Positions 27,921 through 36,217 of a stretch of DNA of 64,000 nt are shown piece by piece (position 1 is the first letter of the stretch; the number at the start of each line of letters is the position of its first letter). The stretch comes from Oricola sp. (GTDB lineage Bacteria > Pseudomonadota > Alphaproteobacteria > Rhizobiales > Rhizobiaceae). The stretch lies in assembly GCF_022763245.1 (NCBI RefSeq), contig NZ_JALEGV010000026.1:47887-111886 (forward strand). Direction: 5' to 3'. A program made the position numbers and the translations under genes. Under the pieces are notes generated by a model. It searched no databases. It had not been told where the DNA came from and saw only the letters and a list, made by a program, of their open reading frames with translations.

Positions 27921-28457
27921 ATGACTGAAGACATGATCCGCTATGACATTCTGGTGCAGAATGCCCTGCGTGGCGTGATCCGCAAGGTTTTGACGGAAGT
28001 CGCCAAGACAGGCCTGCCCGGAAACCACCATTTCTTCATCACCTTCGTCACCGGCGCGCCCGGCGTCAAAGTCTCCAACCGGATGCGCGAACAGTATCCC
28101 GAGCAGATGACGATCGTGCTGCAGCACCAGTTCTGGGACCTGGACGTCACCGAAAACGCCTTCAGCGTCGGCCTGTCCTTCTCCGACGTGCCGGAAAAGC
28201 TCTACGTCCCCTATTCCGCGATTCGCGGCTTCTATGATCCGTCGGTGAATTTCGAGCTGGAATTCGACGTCGAGAACGCCGACGCCGCCGGCGACGAGAA
28301 TACCGACCAGCCGCTCGAGCCCGCAGCCGGCAAGGGCCCCGCGACGCTACCGGCCGCCGGCGCGCCGCGCAAGAAGCCGGACGAGGACGGGCCGGATGGC
28401 GGCGAAGGCGGCGGCGCCGACGTCGTGTCGCTCGATTCCTTCCGCAAGAACAAGTAG
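27921..28457 (+). CDS. sspB: SspB-family ClpXP adaptor
   Basis: The 178-residue protein has the SspB substrate-binding domain in residues about 1-115 (IRYDILVQNALRGVIRKVL, HHFFITFVTGAPGVKVS, ITFEF-like FDVEN strand), a long acidic proline/glycine-rich linker, and the short C-terminal ClpX-docking motif VVSLDSFRKNK, typical of the alphaproteobacterial form. It binds ssrA-tagged proteins and brings them to ClpXP. The gene starts about 150 bases downstream of ssrA on the same strand, so the tag and its adaptor are neighbours. The ribbon-helix-helix gene follows 18 bases later. Confidence 0.92.
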   Translation: MTEDMIRYDILVQNALRGVIRKVLTEVAKTGLPGNHHFFITFVTGAPGVKVSNRMREQYPEQMTIVLQHQFWDLDVTENAFSVGLSFSDVPEKLYVPYSAIRGFYDPSVNFELEFDVENADAAGDENTDQPLEPAAGKGPATLPAAGAPRKKPDEDGPDGGEGGGADVVSLDSFRKNK

Positions 28458-28475
28458 CCGCTGCCACCCGTCTCC

Positions 28476-28703
28476 ATGCCGGTCCGCAAGCACTCCGTCA
28501 CCATTGCCGGCCATCGCACCAGCTTCTCGGTCGAGGATGAATTCCTGTCCTTGCTGAAATGGGAAGCCGAGGCCGACGACCGTTCGCTCGCCTCGCTGGT
28601 CGCCGAGATCGACGAGAACCGCCCGCGCGATTCCAACCTCTCGTCGGCCCTGCGGCTTCACGTGCTCGGCAAGGCGCTCCAGGGCCGCTTCAGCGAGGCG
28701 TGA
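28476..28703 (+). CDS. Ribbon-helix-helix domain protein
   Basis: The 75-residue protein begins MPVRKHSVTIAGHRTSFSVE, a beta-strand followed by two helices (EFLSLLKWEAEADDRSLASL, LVAEID), consistent with an RHH_4 DNA-binding domain. Proteins of this kind are dimeric repressors; the target is unknown. It lies 18 bases behind sspB, probably in the same transcript, an association seen in other Hyphomicrobiales. It ends 18 bases before the convergent AsmA gene. Confidence 0.8.
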   Translation: MPVRKHSVTIAGHRTSFSVEDEFLSLLKWEAEADDRSLASLVAEIDENRPRDSNLSSALRLHVLGKALQGRFSEA

Positions 28704-28721
28704 TCGGCGCGCCTTCGCGCA

Positions 28722-31700
28722 TCAGTTCGCCTGTTCCAGTTCGATGATTTTCGGCCCTGCGCCGCGCGTGGACCCGCCGGTCGCAAGACGCCGCGCGAAG
28801 ATTTCCGCGGCAATGCCGCGCCGCGCCGCCTGGTCGAGGACAACAGGCGCCTGGCCGCCAGCCGAAAGCGGCGCGGCCGCCGGCACCGTATTGCCGACCG
28901 CGCGCGGATCGAGCGTGATCTCCGCATGGTTGCCGGCCTCGCGCAGTGCCGCCGGCCCGCCCTGCAGGTTCAGTGCGTCCTTGTCCTGCGTGGCGGCGCC
29001 ATTCTGAGGCGCCTCTTGCCCTGCGGCATCCTGCCCCGCCGCATCCTCAACGGTCGGTTCCGGCGCGGGGGCCGGTTCCTCGCGGCGGCGCTTGCGGTCG
29101 TTCAGCAACTGCACCTCGCGCCGCAGCCGCTGCTTTTCCAGAAGCCGCGCCTGCATCGCCTCGACACGCGCCTGCTCGCGTTCCAGCGAGCGCTGCGTCA
29201 CGAAACCGACGATCGGGCCGAAATCGCGCACCGTCTCGAAATCGCCGTTCTCCGACGACTGGAAGGTCAGCGCGATCTCGGGCTGCGGCCCCGCGACATC
29301 CTCCTCGCCCGGATCGAAGCTCAGCCGCCCGTCGCCCTCGATGAGCCCGGTCAGGAGGTCCGCGTCGGCGTCCAGGTCGATCGTCAGGTCGCCCGCCTGC
29401 GCATGGGCGTTGGTCAGGCGCACCGCGCCGTTGGTGACCGAGATCGCGTAGTCGGCGGGCGCCAGCACGGTCTCGCCCGTCAACAGGGTCTTGGCCGCGA
29501 TCGCCTCGATCTGCTCGGGCGTGATCCCGTATCCGATGGCGTCGGCCTCGCGGATGAGGTCGCCGAACCCGTCCGGACGCACGCCGGCGACCGTCAGTTC
29601 GCCGGTGGACATCACGCCGGAGCCCGTCATCGAATCGACCAGCGCGGCGTTGCTGCGCCCGGTGCCGGTCAGGTGCAGCGCCACGTCGGCGGTGCCGGCG
29701 ATCAGTCCGTCCAGCGGCCGCGCGAGAACCGCCGTCGGCGCCTTCTCCATCGACAATTGCGCGTCGAGCAGCATCAGCCCGGCTTCGTTGCGCATCGACA
29801 CGCTGGCGCCGATCGCGGCCTCTCCCAGATTCGCCACCCCATCGCGCAGCGCCATCTCGTTGTCGCGATAGGCGAGCGTGCCGGAGAAATCGCTCAACGC
29901 CGCCTCGCTCGACGGGAAGGTCACCTCGCCCGCCGTCACGTCGATCTCGATGTCGTGGTCGGGCAGGATCGGCGGGCCGAACTCCCGGTCGAGCGCGTCT
30001 TCGGCGTCCGCCACACGGATCGCCGCCGCCGCGTCGCCGCTGATCATCGCGTAGAACGGCCCGGCGTCGAGGCTCTCGAAGGCGAGTTCGCCGCGCACCG
30101 TCGGCAACGCGTCGGAGGCCGTGATCGTCAGGTCGCCGGTCACCCGGCTGCCGTTCATCACCGCGTCGATCTCGCGCAGCACCGTCTTGCCGCCGCGCTG
30201 CGACAGCGCCGCCGACACGTCGGCGGTGGTGCCGAGCCCGGTGCCGGGCAGCGCATAGCCGAGCGTCATCAGCCACGGCTCGATGTCGTTGGCCTCCAGC
30301 TGCGCCTGCCCGGTGAAGCCGGTCGACAGGATGTCGCTCGTCAGCACGCCGTCCACTTCCAGCACGGTGTCGCCGCTCGTCGCCTTGAAGCGCGAGGTCA
30401 TGCCGTCGAAGAGACTGCCCTCGGCGCGCGTCTCCACGCGGATGGGGCCGGGGCTGTCCACGGGAAACACCGGCAGCCCCGCCTGCGCGAACAGCCGCTC
30501 GGCCCCGCCATTGTCGAAGGACGCGTTGATGTTGACCGCGGTTTTCTCGGCATCGCTCATGTCGCCGCGCGCCGTGCCCGTCACGGTCAGTTCCGTGCCG
30601 CCGACCGTGCCCGAAATCGAAAGGCTCGCCTCGCCGGCCAGGGCCGCGTCGCCCCTGACCGTGCCGTAGATGTCGAGGCGCGCGTCGTCGAAGGCCGTCG
30701 GGCTGGCCGCCGCGATGCCGCGCAGCCGCGTCAGTGCCGGCACTTCGGGGAAGCGCGCCGAAAGCCCCTCGATCAGGCCGGCGCCGACGCCGGCCAGAAC
30801 CGTCGCGTCGAAGGTCGCGTTCAGCCCCTTGTCACCCTGGGTCAGGCTGCCCGTCGCCGAAACCGACGCTCCGTAAAGCCCGGTGATCAGCAGCCGGTTG
30901 ATCTCGGTGTCGTGCTCGTAGGAGCGCAGCGACGCGTCGAGCCGCTCCAGCTTGACGCCGCGAATGTCCGGATTGGTCAGGTCGAGATCGACGTCCAGAT
31001 CGTGATCGACATAGCGCGCCGCGCCGTCCTTTCCGATGAACACCGCCGACAGCGCCTCCAACGCATCCACGTCCAGCCCGTCGCCGGCCAGTTCGATGTC
31101 CAGCGTCGAGCGGCGCGCCGGGTCGGCGATGCGCTCCAGCCGGCCGCCCAGCCGCGCCGGGCCGAGGATAATCTCCAGGTTCTCCACCAGCTGGCGTTCC
31201 GGCGACAGTTCCACATCGGCCGCCACGCCCGCATTGGAAAGCCGGCGGATCGCCTCGTCAGCCGAACCGGCAAGCCAGGTGGCGAGCCCCGAGGGCTGCC
31301 GCGACGCCACGACCAGCGAGCCCTCGAACCGCGCGTCGTCGCCGTCGTCGCGCGTGCGCGGCAGGTGCAGCACGCCGTCCGCCTCCACCGTGGTGCGTCC
31401 CGGCAATTGCGCCTCGAAGCCGCTGACCTTCCACTGGTTGCGCGGATCGGCCCCTTCGCTCGTGTCCGGCGAGGCGGCGAAGCGGATGTCGCGGATCGCG
31501 ACGTCGCCCGCGACGATCGCTGGCAGGTCCACCTCGATGCGTCCCGGCATGGCCGGCAGCGGCAGGGCGGTGAGCGTCGTGCGCACCCGCGCCAGGCGTT
31601 GCGCGAAGGTCAGCCGCGGTACGCTCGCGCGGATGTCGGCGGCTTCGTTCGGCAGGTTCACCTGGGTGCCCGTCACCACGACGCGGTAGCTCGGCGTGTC

Positions 31701-32537
31701 GCCGCCCTGCAGCGCCGCCGAACCGCTGACCACGTACGGGTCCTCCGCATCGCCGAACTCGCCGCGATATTCGGCGACCTCGACGCTGCGCGGCGAGGCG
31801 GCAAACGCACCCTGGACCGTGAAGCGCCGGTCCGACAAGCCGTCAAGCGGTCGCGCCGTGAAGACGCCGGTATAGGGCGTGTCCTGCCCCTCGCCCGGCT
31901 CCGCCATGCGGCCGTCCACGGTCAATTCCACGCCCTGCCGCTCAAGTTCCACCACCGTACGCAGCGAAAAGCCCTCGCGCGACAACGCGCCGGTGGCGAT
32001 GCGCAGGCCAAGCGGCGTGCCCTCGAGCCAGCCGCTGCCCGAGATGCGATACGGGCCGACGAGGCTGTCGGCGGAAACGGACGCGTTGATGCTGTCCATC
32101 TCCCAGTCGCGCCCGTCGACGGCGTCATGCAGCGTGATCGAGCCGTTGATGATGCTGGCGTTTTCCAGCACCACGCGCGCGGGCCGCACGGGCCCCGCCG
32201 CCGGCAGGGACCAGTCCGGCAAGCCGCGCTCGTCCAGCGTCAGGTCGATGCGCGGATTGACCAGCCGCATGTCGAAGATCAGGATTTCGCCGGACAGGAA
32301 CGGCGCGAGTTCCATGTCCATGGAGAATCGGTCGGCGACGACCAGCGGCCGTTCCGCGTCGCCCACCCGCACGGTCTCGAAGGTCACCGAGGGAAAGGGC
32401 AGCAGCCGCGCCTTCGCCTCGCCGGAGACCGTCACGGGCTGGCCGAGGATGCGCGACGCCTCGCGCTCGAACCCGGCGCGATACCGGCCCCAGTCGATGA
32501 AATACGGCGCCACCAGCGCTGTCACCAGCGCCAGCAC
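28722..32537 (-). CDS. AsmA-family giant envelope protein
   Basis: The 1271-residue protein is a large AsmA/TamB-like bridge protein in the inner membrane facing the periplasm, thought in the family to move phospholipids or aid outer-membrane assembly. The N-terminal hydrophobic anchor is followed by the AsmA signature (FEREASRILGQPVTVSGEAK). Long repetitive beta-rich segments follow, and the last 170 residues contain a charged helix and a low-complexity Ala/Gly/Glu tail. The first normal start, GTG at 32537, cuts the anchor short. Extending it to CTG at 32573 (GGGAG seven bases before) restores a full helix beginning ARLFVIFGGLLV, but no ATG, GTG or TTG exists between the upstream stop and 32537. 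Confidence 0.8.
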   Translation of the reverse strand: MLALVTALVAPYFIDWGRYRAGFEREASRILGQPVTVSGEAKARLLPFPSVTFETVRVGDAERPLVVADRFSMDMELAPFLSGEILIFDMRLVNPRIDLTLDERGLPDWSLPAAGPVRPARVVLENASIINGSITLHDAVDGRDWEMDSINASVSADSLVGPYRISGSGWLEGTPLGLRIATGALSREGFSLRTVVELERQGVELTVDGRMAEPGEGQDTPYTGVFTARPLDGLSDRRFTVQGAFAASPRSVEVAEYRGEFGDAEDPYVVSGSAALQGGDTPSYRVVVTGTQVNLPNEAADIRASVPRLTFAQRLARVRTTLTALPLPAMPGRIEVDLPAIVAGDVAIRDIRFAASPDTSEGADPRNQWKVSGFEAQLPGRTTVEADGVLHLPRTRDDGDDARFEGSLVVASRQPSGLATWLAGSADEAIRRLSNAGVAADVELSPERQLVENLEIILGPARLGGRLERIADPARRSTLDIELAGDGLDVDALEALSAVFIGKDGAARYVDHDLDVDLDLTNPDIRGVKLERLDASLRSYEHDTEINRLLITGLYGASVSATGSLTQGDKGLNATFDATVLAGVGAGLIEGLSARFPEVPALTRLRGIAAASPTAFDDARLDIYGTVRGDAALAGEASLSISGTVGGTELTVTGTARGDMSDAEKTAVNINASFDNGGAERLFAQAGLPVFPVDSPGPIRVETRAEGSLFDGMTSRFKATSGDTVLEVDGVLTSDILSTGFTGQAQLEANDIEPWLMTLGYALPGTGLGTTADVSAALSQRGGKTVLREIDAVMNGSRVTGDLTITASDALPTVRGELAFESLDAGPFYAMISGDAAAAIRVADAEDALDREFGPPILPDHDIEIDVTAGEVTFPSSEAALSDFSGTLAYRDNEMALRDGVANLGEAAIGASVSMRNEAGLMLLDAQLSMEKAPTAVLARPLDGLIAGTADVALHLTGTGRSNAALVDSMTGSGVMSTGELTVAGVRPDGFGDLIREADAIGYGITPEQIEAIAAKTLLTGETVLAPADYAISVTNGAVRLTNAHAQAGDLTIDLDADADLLTGLIEGDGRLSFDPGEEDVAGPQPEIALTFQSSENGDFETVRDFGPIVGFVTQRSLEREQARVEAMQARLLEKQRLRREVQLLNDRKRRREEPAPAPEPTVEDAAGQDAAGQEAPQNGAATQDKDALNLQGGPAALREAGNHAEITLDPRAVGNTVPAAAPLSAGGQAPVVLDQAARRGIAAEIFARRLATGGSTRGAGPKIIELEQAN

Positions 32538-32667
32538 GAGTAGACCGCCAAAAATGACAAAAAGCCGCGCCAGTTGCTCGCTCCCGGAAAGCGATCCTAT
32601 CAGCGGATCGCCAACCTAATGATGCGACTCGTTACCACAAGATCAAGACGTTACGACGGCGAACCGC

Positions 32668-34077
32668 TCAAAGCCGCACAATCTTGCCCGGATTCATGAT
32701 GTTGTCGGGATCGAGCGCCCGCTTCACCGCCCGCATCGCGTCCAGCGCGCCGCCCAGTTCCAGTTCGAGAAACGCCATCTTGCCCTGGCCGACGCCATGT
32801 TCGCCCGTGCAGGTGCCGTCCATCGCCAGCGCCCGCATGTTCAGCCGCTCGACGAATTTCTCCAGCGCCTCGATTTCCCGCGGGTTCGTGTCGTCGACCA
32901 GCACCGAGACGTGGAAATTGCCGTCGCCGGCATGGCCGACGATCGGCGCGATCAGCCCGGCTTCGGCGATGTCGACCTCGGTTTCGGCGATGCATTCGGC
33001 CAGCCGCGAGATCGGCACGCAGACGTCGGTCGCCACCGCCTTGGCGCCTGGACGGAGCGCCACGCAGGACCAGTAGGCGTCGTGGCGCGCCTGCCACAGC
33101 TTCAGCCGCTCCTCTTCGCGCGTCGACCAGATGAAGTCGGATCCGCCCAGTTCGGCCGCGATCTCGCCGAAGGTCTCCGCCTGCTCCTTCACGCCCGCCT
33201 CGGTGCCGTGGAACTCCACGAACAGGCAGGGCGAAACCGGCAGGTCGAGCTTCGAATAGGCGTTGATCGCCTGCACCTGCAGCGCGTTGACGAGCTCGAT
33301 GCGCGCCACCGGCAGGCCCATCTGGATCGTCATGATGACGGCGTTCGCCGCCGCCTCCAACGTCGGGAACGGGCAGACGCCGCCCGAGATCGCCTGCGGA
33401 ATGCCCTGCAGGCGCAGCGTCAGCGCGGTGATCACGCCGAGCGTGCCTTCCGAGCCGACCATCAGCCGGGTCAGGTCGTAGCCGGCCGAGCTCTTGCGCG
33501 CCCGCTTCGCGGTCGTGATCTTGCGCCCGTTCGCCATCACCACGTCGAGCGAAATGACATTGTCGCGCATCGTGCCGTAGCGCACCGCGTTGGTGCCGGA
33601 CGCCCGCGTCGCCGCCATGCCGCCGAGCGAGGCGTCGGCGCCCGGATCGATCGGGAAGAACAGGCCCGTGTCGCGCAGATAGTCGTTCAGCTGCTTGCGG
33701 GTGATGCCCGGCTGCACCACGCAGTCCAGATCCTCGGCATTGACCTTGAGAACCTGGTTCATGCGGCTGACGTCGATGGAGATGCCGCCCGCCGGCGCGT
33801 TGATGTGGCCTTCAAGCGAGGTGCCGGTGCCGAAGGGCACGACGGGAACCTTGTGGTCGGCGCACACCTGCACCGCCTGCTGCACCTCGTCGGCGTCCTC
33901 GGCGAACACCACCCCGTCGGGCAACTGGGCCGGAATGTAGGTCGTGGAATGCGCGTGCTGGCGGCGCAGCGCCTCGCCCGTGGAAAACCGCTCGCCGAAG
34001 CGCTGCTTGAGAATGTCGAGCGCCAGCGCGATGCCGCTCTCGTTGCGCTCGGCGGTCTTGATGTCGCTTAAAGCCAA
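32668..34077 (-). CDS. D-lactate dehydrogenase-like FAD oxidase
   Basis: The 469-residue flavoprotein has the PCMH-type FAD domain (PVVPFGTGTSLEGHINAPAG, then PGADASLGGMAATRASGTNA and GSEGTLGVITALTLRL) and a C-terminal cap with HAGDGNFHVSV, GTCTGEHGVGQGKM and the terminal DPDNIMNPGKIV. This is the D-lactate/glycolate dehydrogenase (GlcD/DLD) group, which passes electrons to cytochrome c or quinone. The exact 2-hydroxyacid cannot be told. No GlcE/GlcF partner follows, which favours the single-subunit D-lactate dehydrogenase. It lies upstream of, and on the same strand as, the AsmA gene but more than 100 bases away. Confidence 0.88.
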   Translation of the reverse strand: MALSDIKTAERNESGIALALDILKQRFGERFSTGEALRRQHAHSTTYIPAQLPDGVVFAEDADEVQQAVQVCADHKVPVVPFGTGTSLEGHINAPAGGISIDVSRMNQVLKVNAEDLDCVVQPGITRKQLNDYLRDTGLFFPIDPGADASLGGMAATRASGTNAVRYGTMRDNVISLDVVMANGRKITTAKRARKSSAGYDLTRLMVGSEGTLGVITALTLRLQGIPQAISGGVCPFPTLEAAANAVIMTIQMGLPVARIELVNALQVQAINAYSKLDLPVSPCLFVEFHGTEAGVKEQAETFGEIAAELGGSDFIWSTREEERLKLWQARHDAYWSCVALRPGAKAVATDVCVPISRLAECIAETEVDIAEAGLIAPIVGHAGDGNFHVSVLVDDTNPREIEALEKFVERLNMRALAMDGTCTGEHGVGQGKMAFLELELGGALDAMRAVKRALDPDNIMNPGKIVRL

Positions 34078-34134
34078 GTCTGTCCCCTCACCCGCCTTCG
34101 CGGCCCGTCACCGTCGCGACGGCCCGCCGCGCGG

Positions 34135-35946
34135 TCACCCGTAATGGTTCGAAATCACGGCCTGCGCGATTTCCTGCGTGTCGATCACGCCGACGATGTT
34201 GTCCGGCCGCGGCACCACGCCCGGCCCGTCGACCACGATCGCGTAGGAGCGGTTGCGCTGGCTCATGCGCGTGATCACCGAGTTCAGGATATGCGATTGC
34301 GAGGCGATCACATAGTCGCTCGACATCACGTCGCGCAGCGTCTGATGCGCGAAGCGGTCGGCCTTGTAGGGGATCGTGCCGAAGCGCACGAAGCCGGCGA
34401 TGCGCTGCTCGTCGGTGGCGATCACATGCATCGGCCCTTCGTGATTGGCCAGTTCGGCGATCGCCGCGTTGATGCCCATGTCGATCGGCAACACGATGAA
34501 GTTGCGCGCCATCAGTTCCTTCGCCGGGCGGACGAGATACATGTTGGTGTGCCGGTTCTGCGGGATCGGGCGGCCGCGATGGCGCAGCTTGATCGTGTAG
34601 ATCGTGTCGGTGATCAGCCAGCGCCGCACGCCCACCGCGATCGCCACGGCCAGCACCAGCGGCACGATGACGTTGTAGTCGCGCGTCATCTCGAAGATCA
34701 TCACGATCGCGGTCATCGAGGCGGCCGTCGCGCCGCCGACCATCGCGCCCATGCCCACCAGCGCGAATTCGGCCGGATGGAAATTGTGCTCCGGAAACAG
34801 CATCATGCCGAGCACGCCGACGGCGCCGCCCAGCGTCGCGCCGATGAACAGCGACGGCGAGAACACCCCGCCCGACGCCCCCGCCCCGAGGCTGATCGAG
34901 GTCGCCAGCACCTTGGCCAGCAGCAGGAACACCAGAAGGATCAGCGTGTAGGGCGTCGAATTCAGGATGTCCTGGATCGTCGCGTAGCCGACGCCCATCG
35001 TGTGATAGGCGCCCGTCACCAGGAACAGGCCGTAGCCCAGCACGCCCAGCATCAGCATGCCGATGATGTTCTGCGTGTATTCGTTGCCCGGCAGTTTCGG
35101 GAAGGTGTCCTCGCACCAGGCGAGCGACCGGATGAAGCCCCAGGAGGCGACGCCGGCCAGAGCGCCGAGCAGCGCGAAGCCGATCAGCTGGAACGGGTCC
35201 ACCGCCGCATGCATCGGCACGTCGGCGAGCGGCACGATGAAGGCCGGATCGAGGCCGAAGGCGATGCGCCCGGCATAGGTCGCCGTCGCGGTGGCCACCA
35301 CAACCGGCAGGAAGGTGCGGTTGGAGACTTCCGGCAGCAGCATTTCCACGGCGAACAGCACGCCGCCCAGCGGCGTATTGAAGGTCGCGGCGATGCCCGC
35401 GCCGGCACCCGCCGACAACAGCGTGATCTTCTCCCAGCGGGCGAGATTGAACCAGCGCGCCATCGTCGAACCGAAGGACGCGCCGATCTGGATGATCGGC
35501 CCCTCGCGCCCGACCGAGGCGCCCGAGCCGATGGAGATCGCCGAGGCGAGCGACTTCACCACCGCCACGACGCCGCGCACGTTCCCCTTGTTGTGGTAGA
35601 TCGCATACATCACCTCCGGCACGCCGTGGCCCTTGGCCTCGGGCGCGAAGGTCTTGACCAGCCAGACGACGATCAGGCCGCCGACGACCGGCGCCAGGAT
35701 GATGAACGGCCCGAACGGGCTCGGCGCGTCGAACTGGTTGGCGTCGTAGACGGTCGAGAAGGTGCCGAAGAAGAAGGCGTTGTGGACGACCGAGATGAGA
35801 ATTCGGAAGACGACCGCCCCGGCGGCGGCCACGAGGCCGATGGCGAAGGCCATGACGCAGAGGACAGGCAGGCTGACGATGCGCGATTCGGGAAGGGGCA
35901 GGTCGGAGGCGGCGGGACTGGATGAGGGCGTATCGGACAAGGACAT
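34135..35946 (-). CDS. CLC-family chloride channel/transporter with CBS domains
   Basis: The 603-residue inner-membrane protein has the CLC core (about residues 30-450) and a pair of CBS domains at the C-terminus. Anion-binding motifs are GHGVP (106-110), GREGP with gating glutamate 148 (146-150), and GGVFSP. The proton-path glutamate of E. coli ClcA (E203) is a methionine here (E201-M202), so it may conduct chloride as a channel instead of exchanging it for protons; this needs a careful alignment. CBS domains suggest nucleotide control. Start ATG at 35946; the frame extends to 36102 without family residues. It is head-to-head with a second CLC gene. Confidence 0.9.
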   Translation of the reverse strand: MSLSDTPSSSPAASDLPLPESRIVSLPVLCVMAFAIGLVAAAGAVVFRILISVVHNAFFFGTFSTVYDANQFDAPSPFGPFIILAPVVGGLIVVWLVKTFAPEAKGHGVPEVMYAIYHNKGNVRGVVAVVKSLASAISIGSGASVGREGPIIQIGASFGSTMARWFNLARWEKITLLSAGAGAGIAATFNTPLGGVLFAVEMLLPEVSNRTFLPVVVATATATYAGRIAFGLDPAFIVPLADVPMHAAVDPFQLIGFALLGALAGVASWGFIRSLAWCEDTFPKLPGNEYTQNIIGMLMLGVLGYGLFLVTGAYHTMGVGYATIQDILNSTPYTLILLVFLLLAKVLATSISLGAGASGGVFSPSLFIGATLGGAVGVLGMMLFPEHNFHPAEFALVGMGAMVGGATAASMTAIVMIFEMTRDYNVIVPLVLAVAIAVGVRRWLITDTIYTIKLRHRGRPIPQNRHTNMYLVRPAKELMARNFIVLPIDMGINAAIAELANHEGPMHVIATDEQRIAGFVRFGTIPYKADRFAHQTLRDVMSSDYVIASQSHILNSVITRMSQRNRSYAIVVDGPGVVPRPDNIVGVIDTQEIAQAVISNHYG

Positions 35947-36217
35947 GACGAACACGGCGCGGCGGCGCCTGGTTAGGGTTTCATTCCGGCCGGAAACGGT
36001 CGCGTGCGGGCCGGGAGACATGCGCAGGAGCTTCGCAGATGGCAAAAGCGCGCTGTCGGCCCGGAATGCATGTCTCCTGAACCTCGTGGACGCGAAAATC
36101 AAGGCCGATCCGGGTCATTTGCCGTTCAAGTCGCGACACGGCCGCCCTGTCGCGCCGATGACCGCCTTCGGCTAGAATGCCGCGTCAAGAAGAACTTACC
36201 GATTCCCCGCGGCAGGC

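Noticed and set aside
28926..32543. A 1205-codon open frame on the plus strand opposite the AsmA gene
   Set aside because: The frame is full of Arg and His in an unstructured pattern typical of antisense shadows in GC-rich genes, while the minus-strand frame has the AsmA signature.
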